5,636 nt of DNA from Bacteroidales bacterium (GTDB lineage: Bacteria; Bacteroidota; Bacteroidia; Bacteroidales; UBA7960), in assembly GCA_003560215.1 (NCBI GenBank), contig PWIY01000382.1:1-5636 (forward strand), read 5' to 3'. Every line of letters begins with the position of its first letter. Position 1 is the stretch's first letter. The notes under the pieces were generated by a model. It was given only the letters and a program-made list of their open reading frames with translations, was not told the origin of the DNA and searched no databases. Below are positions 1 through 5,636 of this stretch, piece by piece. Position numbers and translations under genes: made by a program.

Positions 1-1083
1 TGGCTTCGTATCCTGCTTCTTCCGTTTGCATTGCTGTATGGTGTGGCCATCTGGCTGCGCAACCTGCTTTTTGATACAGGAATCCTCCCCTCCAAATCAT
101 TTCCGATACCGGTGATCAGTGTGGGAAACCTGAGTGCCGGCGGGGCCGGGAAAACGCCCCATGTGGAATACCTGGTGGATTTGCTTAAAAATGAATACCG
201 CATCGCGGTTCTGAGTCGTGGATACAAAAGGAAAACCAAAGGTTTTTTGCTTGCCGGCCCCGATTCAACTGCCAGCGATATCGGGGATGAACCCCTGCAA
301 ATTCACAAAAAACACCCCGACATCCTTGTTGCCGTGCAGGAAAAACGGAGAAAAGGCATTGAGCGCATCATGAGAGAGCACCCGGAGGTAAACCTCATCA
401 TCCTGGATGACGCATTTCAGCACCGTTATGTAAACCCGGGACTCAACCTCCTGCTTACCGGCTATTACAACCCGTTTTTCCGAAACTTCCTTCTTCCGGT
501 GGGCAACCTCAGGGAAGCCAAACGGAGGGCCAAACGGGCTGATGCCCTGGTGGTGACCAAAACGCCAAAGGTGTTTTCGCCGCTCGACCGGCGTTTTTTT
601 GTTCAGAAGCTGCGTCGCTACAAACTCAAAAACATCTATTTTTCCAGGCTGGCTTATCAGCGGTTCATTCCGATGACCCCCGGTACGCCCGATTGCCCTC
701 CGGCGGACATCAAAACAATCTTTCTCCTCACGGGCATTGCCAACCCGGAATCTCTCCAGGAAAGGCTTAAAACAAGATGCAAAGACCTGGTTGTGCACCG
801 TTATCCGGATCACCATCAGTTCAGGGAAAAAGACCTGAAAAAACTCAGAAAAGTTTTTACCGAAACCATCAGCCACTCAAAAATTGTGGTGACCACAGAA
901 AAAGATGCCATGCGTATGGAAAGCGAACAGCTTCGTGAACAACTGGATGGAATACCTGTTTATTGCCTGCCGGTCAGGGTGGCCTTTCATCGCGATGACA
1001 AAAGAAAGTTTGACCGCATGGTTTTCCGTTTCCTGGAGGATTTCCACGGGGGGCAAAATAACCAGGAAAAGTCTGACAGGTAA
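1..1083 (+). CDS. lpxK: Tetraacyldisaccharide 4'-kinase LpxK (5' end cut by window)
   Basis: LpxK transfers the gamma-phosphate of ATP to the 4' position of tetraacyldisaccharide 1-phosphate, giving lipid IVA in the Raetz lipid A pathway at the cytoplasmic face of the inner membrane. The reading frame is open to base 1. The residues before the first possible start (TTG, base 31) read LRILLLPFALLYGVAIWLRN, which fits the amphipathic N-terminal membrane helix of the family, so the true start lies a few codons outside the window. Visible motifs: P-loop GNLSAGGAGKT (bases 124-156), DDAFQHR (406-426; many proteobacterial members have DDGFQHR), LLPVGNLRE after it, TGIANP, a DHH motif (808-816) and VVTTEKDAMR (886-915). 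With at least 360 residues the length is normal. The gene ends at TAA, 7 bases from the stop of the convergent DUF418 gene. The promoter is outside the window. Identification is near certain. Confidence 0.96.
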   Translation, partial: WLRILLLPFALLYGVAIWLRNLLFDTGILPSKSFPIPVISVGNLSAGGAGKTPHVEYLVDLLKNEYRIAVLSRGYKRKTKGFLLAGPDSTASDIGDEPLQIHKKHPDILVAVQEKRRKGIERIMREHPEVNLIILDDAFQHRYVNPGLNLLLTGYYNPFFRNFLLPVGNLREAKRRAKRADALVVTKTPKVFSPLDRRFFVQKLRRYKLKNIYFSRLAYQRFIPMTPGTPDCPPADIKTIFLLTGIANPESLQERLKTRCKDLVVHRYPDHHQFREKDLKKLRKVFTETISHSKIVVTTEKDAMRMESEQLREQLDGIPVYCLPVRVAFHRDDKRKFDRMVFRFLEDFHGGQNNQEKSDR

Positions 1084-1090
1084 ATCGACG

Positions 1091-2338
1091 TCATTTCTTT
1101 TTCATGGGCTGCATTTTCCCATAAGTCAATGACCGCCAGGCCCACTCAAAGGGGCCAAACCGGAAATGCCTGAGCCAGTAGTCGCTCCAGGCGAGCTGAA
1201 TCGCAAAAATAACCACTGTAAGCAGTATCCCGTAAATAAAATTCATTTCCCCGTACAAGCCCAGGCCGTAACCGTAAAAAATGGTGGTACAAATGATCGA
1301 CTGGGTCAGGTAGTTGGTCAGCGCCATTCGTCCGGTCATGGCAAGCTTCCGGACAAGCCACTGCCTGCATTCGCAACGCAGCCAGAACACAAACAGGCTG
1401 ATGTACACAAAAGCGGTTGCCGGACCACCGACAGAAAATCCTGCCTGCATGATCAACAGCTCCCTGCTGGGTTCAATATGACTTGCCATTGGTGCATAAG
1501 TCGCAATCAGCCAGTTACCGGCAATCGCAAAGGGCAGTGATACCAGGCACAACTTCCTGAAAAAAGAAAAATATCTGTCAGTATTTTCAAGATAGCCTTT
1601 CCTGGCGGCAAAAAGACCAAGCAAAAACATGGAAAGCACAGTCGGGAAAAAGGTGAATATACCACCCAGCACATAGGAGTACTCAGTCAGGCGTATCCGC
1701 ATGATTTCAGAAAAGCTGCCTGATGAATAAACATGCATGGCACGATCGGCCAGCGCCATGAACTGCTGCTCACTTTCCCTGAAGCCTGCTTCAAGATCCG
1801 CTGCCACTTCCGGAATGCCCATTGCCATATTGACTGCACCATAAAGCAACGCAGTAAATACCAGGGGAATGAGCAAAAACACGATGGCCCAGATCAGCAC
1901 AGAACGGTCTGATTTATTGCGAAACCATGTCATAATGAATCCGAAAAGCGCATAGATCACCAGAATATCCCCATACCACAGCAGCAAAACATGCAGCGCC
2001 CCAATCAACAGCAAAAAGAGCAGGCGACGCCTGAAAAGATTGATGATACCGCCCCCTGCTTCATCAGCTTTCCGCATGAAATAATAAAACCCGATGCCGA
2101 AAAGCAAAGAAAAAAGCACATAGAATTTTCCATGAAAGAAAAAATCGATCACCCACCGGGCAGCCATATTGGCCGGATCTGTCCAAAGACTCATGTCTCC
2201 GATCAGGGTAGCCATGGGCGAATTGAACACGGGCATATTGACCATCAGGATCCCCAGCAAGGCGAATCCGCGCAGTACATCAAGAATAAAAACCCGTTGC
2301 TGGTTGTTCAGGGGTTCTGCAGGGACAGGTGTTTCCAT
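1091..2338 (-). CDS. DUF418 family polytopic membrane protein
   Basis: This is a 415-residue integral membrane protein with about ten hydrophobic segments by eye (roughly residues 16-34, 68-87, 104-121, 122-139, 147-170, 222-243, 262-281, 296-320, 336-358, 364-386). The N-terminal RVFILDVLRGFALLGILMVN (residues 15-34) is typical of DUF418 proteins. So is the C-terminal half, with TGRMALTNYLTQS (335-347) and FGPFEWAWRSLTYGK (394-408). The family has no firmly established biochemical role. Its fold resembles other multi-pass families with an LDxLRG-type first helix, some of them acyltransferases, but no catalytic assignment can be made here. The longest stretch outside the membrane is about residues 172-218. 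The ATG at 2338 is preferred because it sits just before the conserved first helix and 19 bases after a good -7 element. The basic tail ends in KKK. It is probably monocistronic, with its own promoter downstream of ssb. Confidence 0.9.
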   Translation of the reverse strand: METPVPAEPLNNQQRVFILDVLRGFALLGILMVNMPVFNSPMATLIGDMSLWTDPANMAARWVIDFFFHGKFYVLFSLLFGIGFYYFMRKADEAGGGIINLFRRRLLFLLLIGALHVLLLWYGDILVIYALFGFIMTWFRNKSDRSVLIWAIVFLLIPLVFTALLYGAVNMAMGIPEVAADLEAGFRESEQQFMALADRAMHVYSSGSFSEIMRIRLTEYSYVLGGIFTFFPTVLSMFLLGLFAARKGYLENTDRYFSFFRKLCLVSLPFAIAGNWLIATYAPMASHIEPSRELLIMQAGFSVGGPATAFVYISLFVFWLRCECRQWLVRKLAMTGRMALTNYLTQSIICTTIFYGYGLGLYGEMNFIYGILLTVVIFAIQLAWSDYWLRHFRFGPFEWAWRSLTYGKMQPMKKK

Positions 2339-2357
2339 GTTAAAAGGCTTTTTTTTG

Positions 2358-2365
2358 CAAATGTA
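2358..2365 (-). promoter_or_regulatory. Bacteroidota -7 promoter element for the DUF418 gene
   Basis: Read on the minus strand this is TACATTTG, a full match to the Bacteroidota -7 consensus TAnnTTTG. It lies 19 bases before the ATG, so the leader would be very short, around a dozen bases, without a Shine-Dalgarno sequence. The -33 element is less clear. TTG at 2381-2383 leaves a 15-base spacer, shorter than the usual 19 or so. This TTG lies inside the left arm of the inverted repeat at 2380-2414. Confidence 0.65.
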
Positions 2366-2379
2366 GGCCTTTATTTACA

Positions 2380-2414
2380 ACAACAGAACCCTCCGTTGCG
2401 AAAAGTTCTGTTGT
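2380..2414. repeat. Perfect 10-bp inverted repeat upstream of the DUF418 gene
   Basis: ACAACAGAAC (2380-2389) and GTTCTGTTGT (2405-2414) are exact reverse complements separated by 15 bases, with arm centres 25 bp apart. A few more pairs (2377-2379 with 2418-2420) could form across a three-base bulge. The left arm covers the region where the -33 element of the DUF418 promoter should be. No T-tract follows the stem on either strand, so a classical intrinsic terminator is not supported. An operator, or a stem at the end of the ssb transcript, is possible; this is inference. Confidence 0.55.
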
Positions 2415-2419
2415 CATTG

Positions 2420-2520
2420 TCAGATCCGGCGACTCAGTCCGGTGACCCGGAAGTCCGGCCCGGAAGCCTTACCCAAAAGTCCTGACCGTCCCGAAATACT
2501 TTCCGGAAATCCTGGCCGAC
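2420..2520. repeat. Degenerate CCGG-rich short repeats between ssb and the DUF418 gene
   Basis: Two adjacent near-copies, TCAGATCCGGCGAC (2420-2433) and TCAGTCCGGTGAC (2434-2446), differ by one deletion and one substitution. Looser copies with a core like CCnnAAnTCCtGnCCG follow at 2446-2463, 2472-2490 and 2502-2520. The patch also contains the 10-bp palindrome TTTCCGGAAA (2501-2510 region). No reading frame through it resembles a known protein, and stop codons occur in every minus-strand frame across the gap. Its function is unknown. It may be decayed sequence or a protein-binding or attenuating region at the end of the ssb transcript. Confidence 0.35.
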
Positions 2521-2605
2521 AGCCTTATCCAGCCTGCTCAACGGCCCTGAAAGCAAATGGCGGATTGTACTTCAGTTCCAAACCTCGCCACGGAAACCCA
2601 ATCCC

Positions 2606-3031
2606 TTAAAACGGAAGGTCATCTTCTTCGGGTGGCGTATTATCAGCCGGAGCCTCCGTATTGCCACCCCCTGCCGGCTCATTGCCACCGGTCTGGCCGG
2701 GTTTGCCCCCGACAAAATTCATCACAAGGCCGACAATTTCGGTGGTATATCTTTTATTGCCTTCCTTGTCTTCCCATTCACGGGTTTGAATACGGCCTTC
2801 AATGTATACCTGGCTTCCCTTTGTAAGGTATTTTTCAGCCAGCTCGGCCCGGTTTCGCCACAAAACCACCTGGTGCCATTCGGTCTTCTCCACCATTTCC
2901 CCGTCACGGCCTTTAAAATACTCATTGGTTGCCAGCGGGAAGCGGGCTACTTTTACCCCGCTTTCAAGGGTATTGATCTCCGGATCCTTGCCCAGGTTCC
3001 CCAGTAAGATCACTTTGTTTACTCCTGCCAT
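2606..3031 (-). CDS. ssb: Single-stranded DNA-binding protein SSB
   Basis: SSB coats single-stranded DNA in replication, recombination and repair, and recruits partner proteins through its acidic C-terminal tip. The 141 residues show the family layout. An OB-fold covers about residues 1-108: NKVILLGNLGKDPE at 5-18, TEWHQVVLW with W52 and W58, and GSQVYIEGRIQTREW at 72-86. A flexible Gly/Pro/Asn-rich linker covers about 109-132. The tip EEDDLPF (135-141) is the canonical protein-interaction motif and is intact. The ATG at 3031 gives the standard MAGVNKVIL start. The leader is A/T-rich with no Shine-Dalgarno sequence, as is usual in this phylum. The gene lies 88 bases downstream of the porin gene and appears to have its own promoter. 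In Flavobacterium relatives ssb is commonly next to mutY and gldE; here neither is directly adjacent. Confidence 0.97.
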   Translation of the reverse strand: MAGVNKVILLGNLGKDPEINTLESGVKVARFPLATNEYFKGRDGEMVEKTEWHQVVLWRNRAELAEKYLTKGSQVYIEGRIQTREWEDKEGNKRYTTEIVGLVMNFVGGKPGQTGGNEPAGGGNTEAPADNTPPEEDDLPF

Positions 3032-3070
3032 AATGTTGATATTTTAAGTTAAAAAATATGTTTACGTCTG

Positions 3071-3099
3071 CTAATGTAGTGTTTTTTTAACCCAAACAA
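3071..3099 (-). promoter_or_regulatory. Candidate promoter for ssb
   Basis: On the minus strand, TTG (3097-3099) is followed by an 18-base spacer and TACATTAG (3071-3078), one mismatch from the Bacteroidota -7 consensus TAnnTTTG. It lies 39 bases before the ssb ATG, inside the 88-base gap after the porin stop codon. The spacing is good, but the -7 mismatch keeps this tentative. It would allow ssb to be expressed independently of mutY and the porin. Confidence 0.45.
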
Positions 3100-3119
3100 G
3101 ATCGTTTCCGGCTGAACTG

Positions 3120-4340
3120 TCAAAATACATGTCTAAGCGATACAACCCCGCGCAGGTTTTTCACATCCTCCTGCTCTTCAAACCTGAACTTTTCGTCAGG
3201 TTCTCCGTATGCGGCCAGATCGTAAACAAGTTCAAAGCCCAGGGAAGTTCCGCCAGACTGGTAAACCAGCCGTGGCGCCACCCTGTACATGTAAGCTATA
3301 TTGCTGCCGCGGGCCCAGACTTCCCCCGTAATGCGCTCTGAAGCACCCAGATTTTCAGCGTACCCGGCAAACAAGCCGTATTTCCAGGTCTCCCCTCCCC
3401 CTTCCAGGTCTGCCAGGGCAGAAACTGAACGAATGCCGGTGTATGCGTAAATGCCCCTTTCCGGATCCAGTAACTCACTTTCTCCGTAGCCACCAAGCAT
3501 AACCAGGTGGCTGTTGTTCTCACCGTAATTCACCTGGGCTTTCAATGTGGCTGAGCTGCCGGTAAAAGCCGCAAAGACATTTCCCTGCAGGCCATGCATC
3601 ATTTCGGTGGTCCTGAAGCCTTCGGAAGTAACTTCTCTGGGACGGAGAAACTGATATCCGACTGTGGTGCCCACCAATACACTTTCATTTTCATAGCTCA
3701 ACCGGGCAAGTGTTTCCGGGATCCCGCTGTTACGGATGTACAAAGAACTGCCCCCTCCGGGCCCGAGGGAGGGAAAATCGCTGTGGGTCAATGCCGCAGC
3801 TAAAAGCCCGAAGCCTCCCCGGCTCCAGGAAACCCGGAGTTGCGGTGCCCTGTTCAGACCATGAAACGGCACCCCACCCGCATAGGAAACCGTATTGGGA
3901 AAACTCCCGGCCACAAACATGGGGTGCCAGTACTGGCCTGCCAGCAATGCTGTTTCTGACCACTCCAGAGACAAATAGGCATGACGTAAACGGGCCATGT
4001 GATGCAACCCTCCCGAAGTACCAAGAAAGTCCCCTTCAAGGCGGAGGCCCAGGGCCGCACCAAACACTTCCGGGCCTGTCAGCTCTACTCCCAGGCGGGA
4101 AGACAAAACCATCATATTGAAAGAGGCATCTCCGTTCAGGTCATTGCCATCAGGATCCGGATCACGGCCTTCAGGGAACAGCAACACCGTACCTTCCCGG
4201 GCAGCAACCACTGACCGGCTGTCAAATATGGTTTCATAATTCATAAACCCGTAAATCGATTTTTCCCAGCCGGAAGCAAGTCCACTGGCCGGGCCGGCTA
4301 AAACCAATACAATCAATGCAAACAACGCTCTACCTTTCAT
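3120..4340 (-). CDS. Outer-membrane beta-barrel porin-like protein
   Basis: This 406-residue protein begins with a clear Sec signal peptide: positive residues at 2-4, a hydrophobic core at about 5-15, and probable signal peptidase I cleavage near residues 20-24. The mature part has alternating hydrophobic and polar stretches rich in Gly, Tyr and Ser. It ends in LRGVVSLRHVF, a terminal amphipathic strand with C-terminal Phe, which is the usual beta-signal for outer-membrane insertion. It resembles a widespread but poorly characterised Bacteroidota family, possibly akin to DcaP-type porins. Features recalled for that family are an N-terminal YGFMNYETIFDSR (30-42), GQYWHPMF (135-142), ARGSN (343-347) and YRVAPRLVY (352-360). 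An Asp-rich loop, DPDPDGNDLNGD (60-71), could bind a cation. The substrate is unknown. The gene starts 30 bases after the mutY stop, so co-transcription with mutY is likely, although a one-mismatch -7-like TAATTTCG overlaps the mutY stop codon. Confidence 0.82.
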   Translation of the reverse strand: MKGRALFALIVLVLAGPASGLASGWEKSIYGFMNYETIFDSRSVVAAREGTVLLFPEGRDPDPDGNDLNGDASFNMMVLSSRLGVELTGPEVFGAALGLRLEGDFLGTSGGLHHMARLRHAYLSLEWSETALLAGQYWHPMFVAGSFPNTVSYAGGVPFHGLNRAPQLRVSWSRGGFGLLAAALTHSDFPSLGPGGGSSLYIRNSGIPETLARLSYENESVLVGTTVGYQFLRPREVTSEGFRTTEMMHGLQGNVFAAFTGSSATLKAQVNYGENNSHLVMLGGYGESELLDPERGIYAYTGIRSVSALADLEGGGETWKYGLFAGYAENLGASERITGEVWARGSNIAYMYRVAPRLVYQSGGTSLGFELVYDLAAYGEPDEKFRFEEQEDVKNLRGVVSLRHVF

Positions 4341-4370
4341 AACATCTATTTCCAGAAAATTTGCCCGAAA

Positions 4371-5447
4371 TTAGCAAAAATCTACCACACGATAGAGCCG
4401 ATCCACCAGCCTGGGTTTGGGCAGGTCATCAAACAAGTCCGGCCGCGTAATTTCGAAGTGGTTCTGCAAAACACCCATTGCATGGCGGTTAACTTCCGCC
4501 TGATAAAACCTCGCATGTATGGTCTGATGGGTCAGCTGGTGCTTCTGTTCCACCACCGGCCTGATGATCAAAAGTTCACCGGGATGCATGCCCAGGGTAT
4601 TCCACCAGGGATGCCTGAAAACCTCCTCTTCAGGCATTGCATGCGTTGCCTCCAGAAGCGGAAACTCATACATGTTTTTCCAGATGTCGTTGCCGGTTCG
4701 CTGTTGCACAAAAAAAACCGGGAAGCCCTCATGATCTGTCCCCCGGAATAAAAAATAATTGAAATACCGCTCACGGGCGGTTTTTTTCAGGCTGCGCACA
4801 GGATATTTCCCAACGCTGTTTCGCTGCCTTGCCAGGCATTCATGCTGAAACATACATGACTGGCACAATGGGGCCGACGGCCTGCAAACCATGGAACCGA
4901 AGTCCATCAATGCCTGGTTGAAAGCACCGGGGCGGTCATCGGGGATCAGGTTCATTGCCAGCTCACGGATCAAATTTTTCCCCCGGCTGGTATCAATGCT
5001 CTCATCCACGGCAAAAATCCTTGACAACACCCTGTAAACATTGCCGTCAACAGCGGGAACCGCCTCTCCGAAAGCCATGGAGGCAATGGCCGCGGCCGTA
5101 TAGGGGCCGATGCCCCTGAGGCGGACCAGTTCAGCGCTGCTTTCAGGAAGGCTGCCTCCGTAGTGCTCCGCCACTTCTTTGGCGGCCCGGTGAAGGTTTC
5201 TCGCCCTGGAATAATACCCGAGACCCTGCCAAATCCGTAAAACCTGCTCCTCCGTGGCTGCAGCCAGCTGAAACACATCCGGAAATCTTTCCATAAAACG
5301 CAGATAATAAGATAGCCCTTGATCCATGCGGGTTTGCTGAAGAATGATTTCAGAGATCCATATATGGTAAGGATCACGGGTATCCCTCCAGGGGAGCGAC
5401 CTGCCGTTCAGGTCATACCAGTGAATAAGGCGGGTAGAAAAATCCAT
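4371..5447 (-). CDS. mutY: A/G-specific adenine DNA glycosylase MutY
   Basis: MutY removes adenine mispaired with 8-oxoguanine, starting base excision repair that prevents G:C to T:A transversions. The 358-residue protein is full length. Its catalytic domain has Glu33 in the SEIILQQTR segment and a helix-hairpin-helix at LRGIGPYTAA (110-119). Tyr116 lies at the position occupied by catalytic Tyr126 of Geobacillus MutY. Asp134 and Asn136 fall in VDGNVYRVL. The iron-sulfur cluster motif C-X6-C-X2-C-X5-C is complete (Cys188, 195, 198, 204). A C-terminal NUDIX-like domain for 8-oxoguanine recognition runs from about 227 to 350. Its Phe-Ser-His recognition loop appears here as Leu305-Thr306-His307. 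The ATG at 5447 is the first in frame after a TGA 21 bases upstream and gives the usual N-terminus. No strong -7 element is visible for it in the 161-base gap shared with the divergent HU gene; TATTTTTA (5504-5511, minus) is the nearest match. Confidence 0.97.
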   Translation of the reverse strand: MDFSTRLIHWYDLNGRSLPWRDTRDPYHIWISEIILQQTRMDQGLSYYLRFMERFPDVFQLAAATEEQVLRIWQGLGYYSRARNLHRAAKEVAEHYGGSLPESSAELVRLRGIGPYTAAAIASMAFGEAVPAVDGNVYRVLSRIFAVDESIDTSRGKNLIRELAMNLIPDDRPGAFNQALMDFGSMVCRPSAPLCQSCMFQHECLARQRNSVGKYPVRSLKKTARERYFNYFLFRGTDHEGFPVFFVQQRTGNDIWKNMYEFPLLEATHAMPEEEVFRHPWWNTLGMHPGELLIIRPVVEQKHQLTHQTIHARFYQAEVNRHAMGVLQNHFEITRPDLFDDLPKPRLVDRLYRVVDFC

Positions 5448-5525
5448 AAGCAGCTTAAAAATTGGTCAGTAATTTTTCGGATCGGAACCCTAACCGATTG
5501 ACGTAAAAATAATTAATTTGTTTCC

Positions 5526-5552
5526 TTGTGATTCAGAAAAAGTTTATCTTTG
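5526..5552 (+). promoter_or_regulatory. Promoter of the HU-family gene
   Basis: TATCTTTG (5545-5552) matches the Bacteroidota -7 consensus TAnnTTTG exactly. TTG at 5526-5528 is a possible -33 element with a slightly short 16-base spacer; an alternative TTTG at 5517-5520 leaves 24 bases. The segment upstream (about 5501-5520) is strongly A/T-rich and could act as an UP-like element. The implied leader is about 50 bases, A-rich and without a Shine-Dalgarno sequence, which suits a highly expressed nucleoid protein gene. Confidence 0.75.
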
Positions 5553-5608
5553 CAACCCTGAAACAGAGAAAAACAGTATAATTCGCTTATAACCAAAAAG
5601 TAAACATT

Positions 5609-5636
5609 ATGACTAAAGCTGAAATCGTAACGGAAA
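5609..5636 (+). CDS. HU-family DNA-binding protein (N-terminal fragment, cut by window)
   Basis: Only nine codons and one base are present, reading MTKAEIVTE. This matches the start of Bacteroidota HU/IHF-family proteins (typically MTKAEIVNEI). These small dimeric proteins bend and compact DNA in the nucleoid. The strong -7 element 56 bases upstream and the common placement of an HU gene divergent from mutY in this phylum support the call. The rest of the gene lies beyond the right edge, so completeness and subfamily cannot be judged. Confidence 0.75.

Noticed and set aside
31..33. TTG at base 31 as the lpxK start codon
   Set aside because: The frame is open to base 1 and the upstream residues match the conserved family N-terminus, so the gene is cut by the window edge rather than starting here.
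265..876. 203-codon minus-strand open frame inside lpxK
   Set aside because: It lies entirely opposite well-conserved LpxK motifs and has no family resemblance; it is a shadow of the real gene.
1104..1122. ATGGG...CCCAT 5-bp inverted repeat near the lpxK/DUF418 junction as a terminator
   Set aside because: The stem is short, no T-tract follows on either strand, and it lies inside the DUF418 coding sequence.
1991..2485. 164-codon plus-strand open frame opposite the DUF418 gene N-terminus
   Set aside because: Its protein has no recognisable domain and is low-complexity with many Gln, His and Lys residues. It lies antisense to a clear membrane protein gene and shows no promoter of its own.
3752..3772. 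Near-palindrome around CGGGCCCG in the porin gene
   Set aside because: It is explained by a Gly/Pro-rich coding run (PGGGSS region) and has mismatches in the arms.
3710..4120. 136-codon plus-strand open frame opposite the porin gene
   Set aside because: The Pro/Gly/Arg-rich product reflects the GC-rich antisense of Gly-rich porin codons; no start signal or known domain.
5481..5498. ATCGG...CCGAT inverted repeat between mutY and the HU gene as an operator
   Set aside because: Only five base pairs per arm, which is expected by chance, and not positioned on a clear promoter element.

Overview
The window looks like chromosomal DNA from a member of the Bacteroidota. The evidence is the protein types (a Bacteroidota-style LpxK, a short SSB ending in DDLPF, a MutY with a LQQTRxDQ motif, the first codons of an HU protein), -7 promoter elements of the phylum's TAnnTTTG type, and A/T-rich leaders without clear Shine-Dalgarno sequences. 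Genus or family cannot be fixed from this stretch.

Layout, left to right: the left edge cuts lpxK (plus strand, lipid A 4'-kinase), which lacks only its first few codons. It converges on a minus-strand gene for a polytopic DUF418-family membrane protein, with 7 bases between the two stop codons. A 267-base gap follows (2339-2605). It holds the promoter of the DUF418 gene, a perfect 10-bp inverted repeat beside that promoter, and a patch of degenerate CCGG-rich short repeats. Then come three more minus-strand genes. In transcription order they are mutY (adenine DNA glycosylase), an outer-membrane beta-barrel porin-like gene 30 bases downstream, and ssb, which has a candidate promoter of its own. 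At the right edge, the plus-strand HU-family gene diverges from mutY; only its promoter, leader and first nine codons are present.

Functionally this is mostly housekeeping. mutY, ssb and HU form a DNA repair and nucleoid neighbourhood. lpxK and the porin belong to the outer membrane, and the DUF418 protein is an inner-membrane protein of unknown role. In gliding Bacteroidota ssb and mutY are known to lie beside gldE/gldD. Here a porin sits between mutY and ssb, and DUF418 is the gene downstream of ssb. I see no mobile element, CRISPR array, tRNA or rRNA, and no convincing new multi-gene system. The parts most worth a second look are the ssb/DUF418 intergenic region and the placement of the porin.
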